This document shows, one piece after another, positions 38,598 through 47,946 of a stretch of DNA of 64,000 bases. This DNA is from CAZWSX01 sp964636985 (GTDB lineage Bacteria; Planctomycetota; Planctomycetia; Pirellulales; Pirellulaceae): assembly GCA_964636985.1 (NCBI GenBank), contig CAZWSX010000001.1, forward strand, positions 248,001 to 312,000. Direction: 5' to 3'. The position numbers were made by a program, and so were the translations under genes. Every line of letters starts with the position of its first letter. Position 1 is the stretch's first letter. The notes beneath the pieces are model-generated. The model had not been told where the DNA came from. It worked only from the letters and a program-made list of their open reading frames with translations, and did not search any database.

Positions 38598-39689
38598 ATG
38601 CGAACGATCTCAGGATCGAAATGGCTGGCTGGTGCCCTCGCCTGTGCGTTGTCTTTAGTCTTAATGACCTCTCGTACCGGCTGGGCGTGGCATCGCTCCG
38701 GGCACTACGCCTGCGCGCTGGTGGCTTGGAAACGACTTAAGGAAACGGGCGAGCACGAGAGAATCAGCCAATTGCTTCGCAGGCATCCGCACTGTGAACT
38801 CTTTCTGGACGCCGAGCGTCCTCCTGGCGTCGATGCCGATGAGTGGCGGTTTGTCCGCGCTGCGCAGTGGCCCGATTGGGTGGCGCAGCCTACCGGTCGC
38901 GAGGTCTCTGAGGAGCAAGCGGCTGCGATTGTTCGCGACTATCATCGGCAATCGTGGCACTTCGTGAACTTGCCTTACTTTCATCCTGCCGAGGAAAATC
39001 GAGAAGGCGAAGCGGAACTGCGCGAGGCCGCGCTGTGGCCTGGGCTAACTCCGAAGGGGGAGCCTCGGCATATCCTGGCTGCGATCGATGTGATGTCGCG
39101 CGAGTACCGCGACGAGGAACTCAGTCCCAAACGTCGGGCCGTCGCGCTCTCATGGCTGCTTCACCTGGCAGCCGACGTTCACCAGCCGCTCCATTGCTGC
39201 TCGCTCATTGCGACAAGCAAGACGGTCGGTCCCGAGGAATTCGCCCCGCCTTCGGGAGATCGCGGAGGGAACCGGCTGGCTGTTAGAGTCTCGCCAACCG
39301 ATCTAAATTCCGCCACGCTGCACGCGGTTTGGGATGGTTATTACATGCGGCAGCATTCCTACGGCGAACTCCGGGACGAGGTGAATGGCTGGTACGCGGC
39401 TCACGGTGATCACCCCACCAAAGGAGTGTCCGACGATCCATGGACCTGGGCCAAGGAAAGTTTTGAAATCGCACAAACGGACGTTTATCATGATGGCGAC
39501 CGTTGGCTTCAGGCAACTCCACTGCCGCCCGATATCGACCCGGCAAAGCTGAGGGAAATCGACGCACCGGCCCTTTCCAAACAGTACTTGGAAAGGGTCG
39601 AGAGGATCTCCCGGGAGCGGCTGTGGCTCTCGGGGAGGCGGCTGGCGGAATTATTGGCGGCGAAGCAAGACGCGGAAGATTCAAAATGA
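38598..39689 (+). CDS. S1/P1 nuclease family protein
   Basis: 363 residues from ATG 38598, which has GGAAGG upstream; the frame open from 38511 overlaps the previous gene and is not used. Signal peptide about 1-30. The mature protein begins at Trp (WHRSGHYACALVAWKRL), the N-terminal zinc-ligand Trp of S1/P1 nucleases. Other zinc motifs: WPDWV, HFVNLPY, AADVHQPLHCC and DRGGNRLAV, with LHAVWDGYY. It probably degrades single-stranded nucleic acid or nucleotides outside the cytoplasm. Its TGA stop overlaps the ATG of the next gene. Confidence 0.92.
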   Translation: MRTISGSKWLAGALACALSLVLMTSRTGWAWHRSGHYACALVAWKRLKETGEHERISQLLRRHPHCELFLDAERPPGVDADEWRFVRAAQWPDWVAQPTGREVSEEQAAAIVRDYHRQSWHFVNLPYFHPAEENREGEAELREAALWPGLTPKGEPRHILAAIDVMSREYRDEELSPKRRAVALSWLLHLAADVHQPLHCCSLIATSKTVGPEEFAPPSGDRGGNRLAVRVSPTDLNSATLHAVWDGYYMRQHSYGELRDEVNGWYAAHGDHPTKGVSDDPWTWAKESFEIAQTDVYHDGDRWLQATPLPPDIDPAKLREIDAPALSKQYLERVERISRERLWLSGRRLAELLAAKQDAEDSK

Positions 39690-40354
39690 TTCAACAACTC
39701 GGTAACAATGCAACGGCCGCAGAAGGAACAGCGTCCGCGGAGCGATCCGCCTTCGTCAAGGCTTTCGAGTCGAACGTGATTGGCGATTTCGCCGCGACGA
39801 AGATGGGCTTGCTGTTGTGGGGACTCCAGTCGCCCATCAACACGGGCATGATTCTGCGAATTGCCGAGGCGTATCATTTTTCAGTCTGGTCGCGAGATTC
39901 GTTTGGCGTCTTGGCGGACGCCGACAAGCGAAAAACGATCGGCGATTTTTCGTGCGGCGCACTCGACCGGCGCGGCATCACCATACTGCCGGAAGATGTT
40001 CGCGCGCCCTCGTTTACCGGACGTCTCATTGCAACCACCATCGAAGGCGAGACCGAGTCGCTCGAAGCGTTCCAGTTTCTGCCAGGCGACGTGATCGCAC
40101 TGGGTAACGAATACGACGGCTTGCCCACCGAATTTTGCGAGGCGGCTGATGTTCGTCTGCGCATTCCGATGGCCGCCACCTGGATGCCTAAAGCCGCTTC
40201 GTCCGCGCCCATCGATTCCAGCCGCCAAGGGCCAGCCGCCCGCGAAGGTCAACCGAGTTTGAACGTTGCGATCAGCGCTGGAATCATCTGCTTCGCGGCG
40301 TACGCCGGCTGGCTGCGAAGTTTGGCAGGGCGCGAGACGGTGCCGCTACCGTAA
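39686..40354 (+). CDS. SpoU/TrmH-family RNA methyltransferase
   Basis: 222 residues from ATG 39686, which overlaps the nuclease stop by four bases (ATGA), so the two are coupled. Motif 1 is GLQSPINTGMILRIAEAYHF near 46-65, motif 2 is ALGNEYDGLP, and motif 3 is SLNVAISAGIICFAAYAGWL near the end. A proline/serine/alanine-rich loop separates motifs 2 and 3 (SSAPIDSSRQGPAAREGQPS). It probably 2'-O-methylates rRNA or tRNA; the target is unknown. Confidence 0.86.
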   Translation: MIQQLGNNATAAEGTASAERSAFVKAFESNVIGDFAATKMGLLLWGLQSPINTGMILRIAEAYHFSVWSRDSFGVLADADKRKTIGDFSCGALDRRGITILPEDVRAPSFTGRLIATTIEGETESLEAFQFLPGDVIALGNEYDGLPTEFCEAADVRLRIPMAATWMPKAASSAPIDSSRQGPAAREGQPSLNVAISAGIICFAAYAGWLRSLAGRETVPLP

Positions 40355-40408
40355 ATAGCACTTCCCCACCTCACTGTGGCCATCCACTTACTTCGGCAGG
40401 TCACCACC

Positions 40409-43400
40409 ATGCGAAGCGTGCCGATCGTCAAAGTCTTTATCTCGTCGCCGGGCGATGTCAAAGCGGAACGGGAACGCGCCGCTGCGATCATCCAGCGGCT
40501 CAGTGGTGAATTCCGCGATCGACTCGAGCTCCGGCCGATTCTTTACGAGGAGAAAATCTACAGTGCCCAGGACGGCGGGTTCCAAGCGCAGATCGAACAA
40601 GCTGCTGACTGCGACATCGTGCTTACCATTTTTTGGGGAAGACTGGGGACGCCTTTGCCCGATTCATTTCCCGAAAAGATGGAAGGAGGCCAAGCGTATC
40701 CCAGCGGAACAGCTTACGAGCTGTTGACGTCCCTTGCCCGGCACAAAGAGACGAGAGAGCGCCCCGCGGTCTATGTGTTTCGTAAGACGGCGCAGCAGTT
40801 TATGCCGGACAGTCCCGCCGAGTGGGATCAAACCCGGGCACAGCGGCGTCGACTCGATGATTTCTTCAGCGAGCACTTCGAATCGGCCGACCGGGGCGTG
40901 ATGCGGGCCGTAGAGCGGTTTAAAGAAACGGAAGAATTCGGCGACAAAGTCGAGAAGCTGCTTCGGGAGTGGATCAAGAATTTCGCACACCAGGCTGTGA
41001 CCTGGCCGGTCGACATCAAGGGGACCCCGTTTCGCGGACTGGAGCCATTCAACTTTAAACAGGCCGAAGTTTATTTTGGTCGCGAACGGAAGGTCCAAAG
41101 AGCACTCGACGAATTGCTCGCTGCGAACGCGCGCGGAAAGCCGTTCTTGCTGATACCGGGTGCAAGTGGTGCGGGAAAGTCGTCGATGATGCGGGCCGGC
41201 CTTGCTCCCCGCATCGTGCAACCAGGAGCAATTCCCGGTGTCGACTTGTGGCGTATCGCCGTCGTCCGCCCCGGTACGGAAAAATTGGCGCCGTTTTTGA
41301 ATTTGGCGCGCGCTCTGTTCTCCCGCGGAGACGGAGATGACGAAGGTGGTTTCGGCCCGGCACTTCCAGAACTTGCCGATGGATCTTATCGAGGTCCGGA
41401 TGAACTTGCCGAGTTGATGGAAGGCCCCGCCAAATCTGCAGTCCGCCCTATTGTTGCCGCACTGGACTCGATTTCCGAGAAAGAGAAAACAACGGGTGGG
41501 TGGACCGCCCCACTGAACAGCAATCTGTTGCTGTTAGTGGACCAATTCGAGGAAATCTTTTCGCCGGACATTTCGGACGAAATCCGCAAGAACTTTGTGG
41601 ACTTGTTGCAAAGGCTGGTTGCAACGCAACGTGTATGGGTGATCGCGACGCTTCGGGCCGACATGTACCAAAGGATGATTCAAGCTCCTTTCATCGAGTT
41701 GAAGGATGGCGGCGGCCAGTACGATTTGAGCCCACCGGGCCTGGAAGAACTGAGCGAGATCATTTATCGCTCGACTCGAGCGGCCGATCTTTCGCTCGAA
41801 GTAAGACGCGTCACCGACGAGAAAGGAATTGAGAGGGAGGAGAGGCTAGAGGATCGCCTCTTGGAACACTCCCTTGGCGCAAACACTTTGCCATTGCTGC
41901 AATTCGCGTTGGACCAGATTTTTAAACGTTGTTGGTCAAAAGACAAATCCAAGCTTCTTACGTTTAAGGCGTACGAGGAAAGTGGCGGCATCGACGGATC
42001 GATCGAACAGGCAGCCGAAAAGGCGTTGGCGGGGCTCGTTAAGTCGGATGGACTTAAGTCATTCGGTGTGAAGGAAGGGTTTGGCGGCGACACGAGTCCG
42101 AAACCGCTTTCGGAGAAGGAGATTGCGGAACGAGTCGCTCAGGAAATCAATCCGATTCTGGAATCGCTTCTTCGCGAGCTTGTTGTTTATGAGAGTGATG
42201 ACCAGGACCGTGTCGATGGTGCGGCAGACGGTGCACTCAGATCACGGATGATTCCGCTTTCGGAAGCTCGCCGCAACGACCAAAAAACGATGCAGGTGAT
42301 AGACGCCCTACTCATGGCGAGAATTCTCCTGGTGACTCGCACCGACAAACAGTCGCTCTTGGGCATTGCCCACGACCGAGTACTGGTGAGTTGGAAACGC
42401 GCCCAAGTGCTTATCAAGAAGAACAACAACTTTTACCGGGTTCGTGATTCGGTCGATCAAGCCCGCCGGCGATGGAAGGACGGTAAGAAACGCGACGAAC
42501 TGTTGTTGCCAGCAGGGGCGCCGGTCGCCGAGGCGGAAGAAATGCTGGCTGATTATGGGGCCGAACTGTCGGAAAACATGCGAAATTACATTCGCAAGTC
42601 TGTGAACCGCGCCAAATTGTGGCGGCGTATAACAGTGGGACTCGTTGGCTTATTTGCGGGGCTGGCGATTGCGGCGACGGGGAGTGCGATCTTCGCGCGT
42701 TACGAGCAACTCGTGGCCGTAACGCAAACAAAGAACGCGATCAAAAATGCCGGGTTTGCCAAAGATAACTTCGCGCTGGCTCAAGACACGATCGATCAAG
42801 TGATTGCCGGCTTTTCTGAGAATCTCAGAGATGTCGAGGGAATTAGTGTCAAGTCGATTGAAACCGCGCTCAAAACTGCGTCCGACAAGTTAACGGCGCT
42901 CGAGGAAAAGAGCCGAAAGAACGCGGAAGATAAAAGCGGAAGTGACAATGAGTTGCCGCGGGTCCGCGCGAACATGCACCATGAATTCGCGAAGGTCTTT
43001 CAAAACTCCACATTGGCCGAGAAGCCGATGCAAAGGGCGCTCGAAGAGGCACACGCTGCGTTTGCGATTCGTTCCGAGTTAGCCTCGAAACCCGACGCCG
43101 CGACGGCAACCAAGCTCGACCTTGCCAACAGCTATGATCAAATTGGCGATGTTCTGCGCGAGATGGCTCGCGACCTCGACCGAAAGAAAAATCCCGAGGC
43201 TACCGAGCGATTTGCCGAGTCGCGTGCTCACTTTGATAGGGCCTACGCGATTCGCAACGCGTTGCTCGAAAGCGAACCCGCGAACCCAGACCACTGCTTT
43301 GCCGTTTCACAAAGTTTGATTCGACTCGGAGACTGCAAAGACCTGCCCGACAATAACCAAGCCGAGGCATACAAAGACTATGAACGAGCTCTCGATCTGG

Positions 43401-44194
43401 CCGCGCGAATCCTCCAGTCTCGGCCGGAAGACGTCAAGTACCATCGCGAACTCACGTGGCCGCTTAGCAAACTTGCTTTTCTGATTCGCAAAACGGAACC
43501 GAAGAAGTCCGCCCTTCTTTACGGCTTGGCGACTGATATCCGCCAGCTGATCACGAAATACGAACCGGGCAACACACTCTGGAAACGCGATTTGGCATTT
43601 AGCCTGGTGCGATTGAGTGAGCCGTACGTCGACATGGACGAAATGACAAACGCCGAAAATGCGTTGCTGCGAGCTTTGGTGTTGCGAAAGGAGTTGGTTT
43701 CGACCGACAGTACGCGGAGGCTTTGGAGAAACGAGTTAAGTGAAGGGAACAAACTGACAGCGGAATTCATGCTACGGGCCAACCGGCCTGAGCTTGCGAT
43801 TGGTTTCTTCGTCCTGGCAGATGACGCGCTCGATGCGGCGATCGTGTCAGGCAAATTGGAAGATACGGTTCGCGCCGGCCGGAATAAGAAACCACCCGTT
43901 GACCTGCAGAGCCAAGCCGATCAGGCGAAGGAGTTGATTAAGCAGAACTACGGCGAAGAAAAGGCCTTCTTCCAGCGATGCAAAGCGGAGGCAGAAGGCT
44001 TTGTAACCGCTTCACAGCAACGCAACACGGAATCGCAGAACGACCGTCTGGCTGCCGCCCAAAAACGCTGGGAACGCTTGCTCGAAGAGCTCAAATCGAA
44101 AGAGGCCCCTTCGCTTGCCGTCGCGATTTACAAGTTTGTCGAGTCGCCTTCGCCACTCGCCGGATCAGGTTCGTCCACTCCGGCTGGCCAGTGA
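40409..44194 (+). CDS. DUF4062-STAND NTPase-TPR protein
   Basis: 1261 residues from ATG 40409. Residues about 3-130 are a DUF4062 domain (VKVFISSPGDVKAERERAAA), a TIR/SEFIR-like fold. A STAND NTPase follows: Walker A GASGAGKSSM at 251-260 and Walker B LLLLVDQFEE at 373-382. Sensor and winged-helix regions run to about 600. A transmembrane helix lies near 740-765 (ITVGLVGLFAGLAIAATGSA), followed by TPR-like helical repeats to the C terminus (ALEEAHAAFAIRSELASKPD, RAHFDRAYAIRNALLESEPA, YKDYERALDLAARILQSRPE). This build resembles novel-STAND (nSTAND1) signalling and defence proteins. No partner effector gene is adjacent; the 3' end is convergent with the endonuclease V pseudogene. Confidence 0.87.
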   Translation: MRSVPIVKVFISSPGDVKAERERAAAIIQRLSGEFRDRLELRPILYEEKIYSAQDGGFQAQIEQAADCDIVLTIFWGRLGTPLPDSFPEKMEGGQAYPSGTAYELLTSLARHKETRERPAVYVFRKTAQQFMPDSPAEWDQTRAQRRRLDDFFSEHFESADRGVMRAVERFKETEEFGDKVEKLLREWIKNFAHQAVTWPVDIKGTPFRGLEPFNFKQAEVYFGRERKVQRALDELLAANARGKPFLLIPGASGAGKSSMMRAGLAPRIVQPGAIPGVDLWRIAVVRPGTEKLAPFLNLARALFSRGDGDDEGGFGPALPELADGSYRGPDELAELMEGPAKSAVRPIVAALDSISEKEKTTGGWTAPLNSNLLLLVDQFEEIFSPDISDEIRKNFVDLLQRLVATQRVWVIATLRADMYQRMIQAPFIELKDGGGQYDLSPPGLEELSEIIYRSTRAADLSLEVRRVTDEKGIEREERLEDRLLEHSLGANTLPLLQFALDQIFKRCWSKDKSKLLTFKAYEESGGIDGSIEQAAEKALAGLVKSDGLKSFGVKEGFGGDTSPKPLSEKEIAERVAQEINPILESLLRELVVYESDDQDRVDGAADGALRSRMIPLSEARRNDQKTMQVIDALLMARILLVTRTDKQSLLGIAHDRVLVSWKRAQVLIKKNNNFYRVRDSVDQARRRWKDGKKRDELLLPAGAPVAEAEEMLADYGAELSENMRNYIRKSVNRAKLWRRITVGLVGLFAGLAIAATGSAIFARYEQLVAVTQTKNAIKNAGFAKDNFALAQDTIDQVIAGFSENLRDVEGISVKSIETALKTASDKLTALEEKSRKNAEDKSGSDNELPRVRANMHHEFAKVFQNSTLAEKPMQRALEEAHAAFAIRSELASKPDAATATKLDLANSYDQIGDVLREMARDLDRKKNPEATERFAESRAHFDRAYAIRNALLESEPANPDHCFAVSQSLIRLGDCKDLPDNNQAEAYKDYERALDLAARILQSRPEDVKYHRELTWPLSKLAFLIRKTEPKKSALLYGLATDIRQLITKYEPGNTLWKRDLAFSLVRLSEPYVDMDEMTNAENALLRALVLRKELVSTDSTRRLWRNELSEGNKLTAEFMLRANRPELAIGFFVLADDALDAAIVSGKLEDTVRAGRNKKPPVDLQSQADQAKELIKQNYGEEKAFFQRCKAEAEGFVTASQQRNTESQNDRLAAAQKRWERLLEELKSKEAPSLAVAIYKFVESPSPLAGSGSSTPAGQ

Positions 44195-44198
44195 GTGG

Positions 44199-44705
44199 TC
44201 AAGCTTCTTTTCCATGCCGCGACAGATGGTCGGCCCACTTGAGCAGAGTGGGAATGCGGTACGGGCCGTGCATCGATGCGATGTGCTTGGCGGCTACAGA
44301 CTCGTCGATTCCAATCGCCGTTACGATCAGCGGCCTTTTGCTTGAATCGCGCATGATTCAGGTTCCCGCGGCTCCGGCGAATTGCCGTTTGGCGACGCCG
44401 ATGATGGGAATGCTCTCGCCCAATTCTTCATAGAGGATGGCGCCGATCCCTCGTCGCCCGTCGTCGTCGAGCCAGACGTAACCGTCGATCACGAGTGTCG
44501 AAAGCCAGTGGCGTTCTTCTGCAAGTATGTCGAGGATGCTCGGCAGCTCGCGGCGAAAGAACTCGCCCGGCACGTATTCCGCAGGCGGGTAATGCTGTTC
44601 GCGAACCACTTTGCCCGCCGGCGAGGCGTCGGTCCAGTTCTCGAACAGCACGAGTGCGGTTCGCGCGCCTTGATTGTGGTAGTGGGTGTCGACGCAGGCG
44701 AGCAT
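44199..44705 (-). pseudogene. nfi: Endonuclease V homologue interrupted by an in-frame TGA
   Basis: Two halves of an endonuclease V-like protein lie in the same frame. Residues 1-115 (MLACVDTHYHNQGARTALVL, then LVIDGYVWLDDDGRRGIGA and IPIIGVAKRQFAGAAGT) end at TGA 44358-44360. The frame continues without shift as IMRDSSKRPLIVTAIGIDES through MHGPYRIPTLLKWADHLSR to the stop at 44199. Likely catalytic residues D6, E53 and D74 all precede the stop; the E53-D74 spacing of 21 matches E. coli E89-D110. An ATG at 44352-44354 could start the 3' half alone. It may be a pseudogene, a recent nonsense mutation, a base error, or a readthrough case. Confidence 0.8.
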
Positions 44706-44905
44706 GGGGCAGGTTGCTGGATGTTTTTTCGTTTTTTTTGGCGATCTAACCCAGTTTCGTTTCAGTTTGGCCGAAAAAGCTGGCCGCTAGCTGGTGTTGG
44801 AAGGCCCGGTTCGTCTTGGCGCCGCTGGCCTTGCAATAGTAATCTCCCCGCGGTTTTCGGACTCGGTTCGTTTGGCCATTTTGCGCGCATGACATTCGGC
44901 ATTCC

Positions 44906-45814
44906 ATGGACCCTGTGACCGCGATTTCGGTTCGCACTCGCACGGCCTCTTGCGGCTGGGTGGTCGCCTGCGCGCTGGCCGCATCGCTAGTTGGCTGCCA
45001 AGGGGGATCGTTTGGTCCCAATGCCACCAGTGCCCGGTATTACCAAAGCGGCCAATACGGTGCCGCTGCCCAGGTCCTACAGCAACAGATCGCTCGCAAT
45101 CCGAACGATGCCGAGTCGTACTACTCCCTGGGCCGCATTTATCACACGTCGGGCCTGCAAACCAACGACCAGCAGCAGCTTTATCAAGCTGAGAACTTCT
45201 ACAACACGGCGCTCGATCACAATCCCAATCACACCGCTGCCTATCGAAGCCTCGCCGTGCTCCTGACCGAAACGAATCGCCCCGACAAGGCCTTCACGCT
45301 GTTAAGCCGCTGGGCCGGCGATCCCCGTAATCCACCCAACGGTCAGGCTGAAGCCCGCGTCGAACTGGCGCGACTTTACGAGGAATTCGGCGACCGGCGA
45401 ACTGCCGAGAACTACTTGCAGCAAGCCATCAATTTGAACGGCCAAAACGCGCGAGCGTGGACCGCCATCGGAAAGCTGCGCGAAGAGTCGGGCGACTATG
45501 CCCAGGCGCTCGCGAACTACCAACGCTCCTATCAAATCAATCGGTTCCAACCGGCAGTGGGCCAACGTATCGCGTTGTTAGAACGAAACGGCGTTTGGGG
45601 AGCCAACCCCACTGGGACTGGTGCCTTCACGCCTACCAATACGCTCGCCACGAATAGCGGCAGTTGGGGAACAGGGACCAGCAACGGCTACAACTGGGGA
45701 CCGCAGCAACCGGCATGGGGCGGCGGGCCAGCGCCCAGTCGCTCCCCCTACTCTGCTCCCTACGCTGGTGGCAATCGTATGGTGAATGCCCCGGGGCCGA
45801 TGCGCCGGTATTAA
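44906..45814 (+). CDS. TPR lipoprotein
   Basis: 302 residues. Signal peptide with lipobox LVGC (Cys31). TPR repeats from about 45 to 235: ARYYQSGQYGAAAQVLQQQI, DAESYYSLGRIYHTSGLQ, LYQAENFYNTALDHNPNH, AENYLQQAINLNGQNARAWT and YAQALANYQRSYQINRF. The tail of about 65 residues is rich in Gly, Pro, Trp, Asn and Ser (GAFTPTNTLATNSGSWGTGT) and is probably disordered. It is a membrane-anchored interaction scaffold. Confidence 0.9.
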   Translation: MDPVTAISVRTRTASCGWVVACALAASLVGCQGGSFGPNATSARYYQSGQYGAAAQVLQQQIARNPNDAESYYSLGRIYHTSGLQTNDQQQLYQAENFYNTALDHNPNHTAAYRSLAVLLTETNRPDKAFTLLSRWAGDPRNPPNGQAEARVELARLYEEFGDRRTAENYLQQAINLNGQNARAWTAIGKLREESGDYAQALANYQRSYQINRFQPAVGQRIALLERNGVWGANPTGTGAFTPTNTLATNSGSWGTGTSNGYNWGPQQPAWGGGPAPSRSPYSAPYAGGNRMVNAPGPMRRY

Positions 45815-45853
45815 GGCGGCTCTTGAACTATCTTGGAGTAGCGAATCCACCGC

Positions 45854-45875
45854 GCACAGACAGGAGTGTCTGTGC
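45854..45875. repeat. REP-like hairpin
   Basis: Perfect 9-bp stem GCACAGACA GGAG TGTCTGTGC between convergent genes. It has the same build as the hairpins at 10763-10826 (arms of 8-9 bases ending in ACA, four-base loop, arm starting TGT), so it may belong to one repeat family. Confidence 0.65.
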
Positions 45876-45892
45876 CACTTTGGATAGCTCTC

Positions 45893-46510
45893 TCACGCCG
45901 CTTCGTTTACCGCTTTGAGCATCTCGCCGATCCGACGTTGGCACTTGCCCCAGTCGTACCATTGTCCGGCGACGATGGCCTCGAGCGAGAGCCACGTGCC
46001 GCCTTCGGATGGGTTCACCGTGATTTTGAGCGTCCCATCGACCGAGCAGAGGTCGGCCGGGATCTCGGCGGTTAGCGTGCACGAATCAGGCTTCTGATCG
46101 ACCTTCGAGAGCTTGTGGCCGAACTCGGCCATGGCAATCAACACGTTGGCCAGCACGCGGCCAGGCGGCAGCACCAAAAACTCGCTGCATGCCTTCGACG
46201 TCTTGAAGCCCATTGCCGAGGTGATGGGCGTCGTGATCTTGGCCGTGGTTTTGACTGTGAGGCCGCCGGTAAGGGGCGTCATCACCTTGTCGAAGAGGCC
46301 GAGCAACTCGTTCCCCTGCAATCTCTTTTCAGCCCGGACCTCGGCCATTGCGATTTTGTCGACGACCTCGGGGACGTGGTTCACCACGGCCAGGTCGATC
46401 GACGATTCCCAGTCGACCACCGGGTCCGACTCGGTCGCGGTCCCCAGGCGATGTCCGCACTCCGAGCAGAATTTTCCCGCTGCTTTCGCTCCACAGTTGG
46501 AACAGTACAT
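45893..46510 (-). CDS. Zinc-ribbon protein with unknown C-terminal domain
   Basis: 205 residues from ATG 46510; the longer upstream frame is not used because the ribbon sits exactly at the start. N-terminal double CxxC ribbon: MYCSNCGAKAAGKFCSECGH, with C3, C6, C15, C18. The rest is an alpha/beta domain of about 160 residues (WLSLEAIVAGQWYDWGKCQRRIGEMLK in pieces), not recognised. It may bind zinc and a partner protein in the cytoplasm. It stands alone. Confidence 0.75.
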   Translation of the reverse strand: MYCSNCGAKAAGKFCSECGHRLGTATESDPVVDWESSIDLAVVNHVPEVVDKIAMAEVRAEKRLQGNELLGLFDKVMTPLTGGLTVKTTAKITTPITSAMGFKTSKACSEFLVLPPGRVLANVLIAMAEFGHKLSKVDQKPDSCTLTAEIPADLCSVDGTLKITVNPSEGGTWLSLEAIVAGQWYDWGKCQRRIGEMLKAVNEAA

Positions 46511-46671
46511 GGCAAAACTCCGGACAAACGAATCGGACCCGCTCCGTTTCTTTGTTATCGTCCAATGACCCAAAGTTTCTTGCCTTGCCAGCACTACTGT
46601 CGCAGCGCGCACGCGGCCTCGACGGACTATCATTTTGGAAACCTCTCCCGCTCCTTCTTTCGAGTCCTTCG

Positions 46672-47730
46672 ATGTCGCGGCTTGCTGTTATTGCTTGTTT
46701 CATGCTTAGTTGCTTGGCGTTTGGGCCGGCCGCGTTTGGAGACGAGGCGACCGTCAAGGTCTTTATCCTCGCCGGCCAATCGAACATGGAGGGAAAGGCC
46801 CCCAACGCTCTGTTCGAACATCAGGCCACCGACGCCAAGACGAAGGAGTTCTTTACCCACCTGCGGAAGGACGACAAGTGGATCGTCCACGACGATGTCT
46901 TCATCAAGTTCCTCGAACGCCACGGCGGGCTAACGCTCGGCTTTGGTTCACCCGATCGAACGGGGCCGGAACTGGAATTTGGGACGGTGCTGGGGAACCA
47001 TTTCGAGGAGCCCGTTCTCCTGATCAAGACCGCCTGGGGTGGGCATTCGCTGGTGAAGAACTTTCGCTCTCCCTCGGCCGGACTGCCAAGGGACGACAAG
47101 CTCGAAGCGGAACTCAAGCAAGCGCAAGAGCACGTCGCCAAGGAAAACGAAAAGAACAAGAAGAACGATCCCCTGCCGACCATGGACGAGATCAAGTCGG
47201 CTTATGGAACCTCATACCGCGACATGCTGGCGGAAGTGAAGTCGACCATGGAGAACGGTGGCGAGCTCTTCCCGTCGCTTCAAGGCAAAAAGCTGGAAAT
47301 CGCCGGCTTCGTGTGGTTCCAAGGTTGGAACGATCAATACGGCGGGCAAGATGAATACCGCTCGAACATGGAGCACTTCGTTCGCGACGTGCGGCGCGAT
47401 TTTGGCGTCCCGAAGCTGCCGTTCGTGATCGCCGCGATGGGGCAAAATGGCTCTAAGCCGGCCGAGGGAGCGATGCTCACCGTCCGTAGCGCGCAACTGG
47501 CCATGAACGATGTCCCCGATTTCCGAGGGAACGTGAAGGCCTTCCGCACCGATCCGCTCGTCGACAAGGTGGCGGAGGACCTGTACCCGATGTGGCGCGA
47601 GCGCTTCGAGGAGTGGAAGCTCACCGGAGGCGACCACCCTTACCACTACTTGGGAAGCGCCATCTGGTTCAGCCGCATCGGCAAAACGATGGGCGACGAG
47701 ATGGTGCAGCTTCTCAAGAGCCAGAAGTGA
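46672..47730 (+). CDS. SASA-domain (sialate O-acetylesterase-like) exported esterase
   Basis: 352 residues from ATG 46672 with a signal peptide of about 23 residues (LAVIACFMLSCLAFGPAAFG). The carbohydrate acetylesterase (CE6/SASA, SGNH-like) signatures are VFILAGQSNMEGKAPNA near 30-46, with catalytic Ser in GQSNM, FVWFQGWNDQ in the middle, and the C-terminal DHPYHYLGSA with the Asp-His pair. It probably deacetylates extracellular glycans such as xylan. It is convergent with the small zinc-ribbon gene. Confidence 0.9.
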   Translation: MSRLAVIACFMLSCLAFGPAAFGDEATVKVFILAGQSNMEGKAPNALFEHQATDAKTKEFFTHLRKDDKWIVHDDVFIKFLERHGGLTLGFGSPDRTGPELEFGTVLGNHFEEPVLLIKTAWGGHSLVKNFRSPSAGLPRDDKLEAELKQAQEHVAKENEKNKKNDPLPTMDEIKSAYGTSYRDMLAEVKSTMENGGELFPSLQGKKLEIAGFVWFQGWNDQYGGQDEYRSNMEHFVRDVRRDFGVPKLPFVIAAMGQNGSKPAEGAMLTVRSAQLAMNDVPDFRGNVKAFRTDPLVDKVAEDLYPMWRERFEEWKLTGGDHPYHYLGSAIWFSRIGKTMGDEMVQLLKSQK

Positions 47731-47745
47731 AGCAGCCGGCCGCTC

Positions 47746-47946
47746 TTACGAAGCAAACCGCACGAACGCGTACTCGTCGGCGAAGCGGCTTTCGCTCGCC
47801 GGCGCCGGAAAGGTGAGCGTGACGGGACTATCGTCCTCGAGATGCGAACCGCAGCTAGGGCAGCAGATCTTTTTGTCCGACTTGGCGGCAATGTGCCGAT
47901 GCGCGTCGCAGTTCCAGCAGTAGTACGTCGAATCCCCGATCTTCAT
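47746..47946 (-). CDS. Small zinc-ribbon protein, 66 aa
   Basis: 66 residues with two CxxC pairs, CWNC near 10-13 and CPSC near 29-32, a rubredoxin-like or transcription-factor-type zinc ribbon. The rest has no recognised family; it ends SRFADEYAFVRFAS. ATG 47946 lies on its own transcript, with the SASA esterase gene ending 15 bases away in the opposite orientation. Confidence 0.75.
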   Translation of the reverse strand: MKIGDSTYYCWNCDAHRHIAAKSDKKICCPSCGSHLEDDSPVTLTFPAPASESRFADEYAFVRFAS

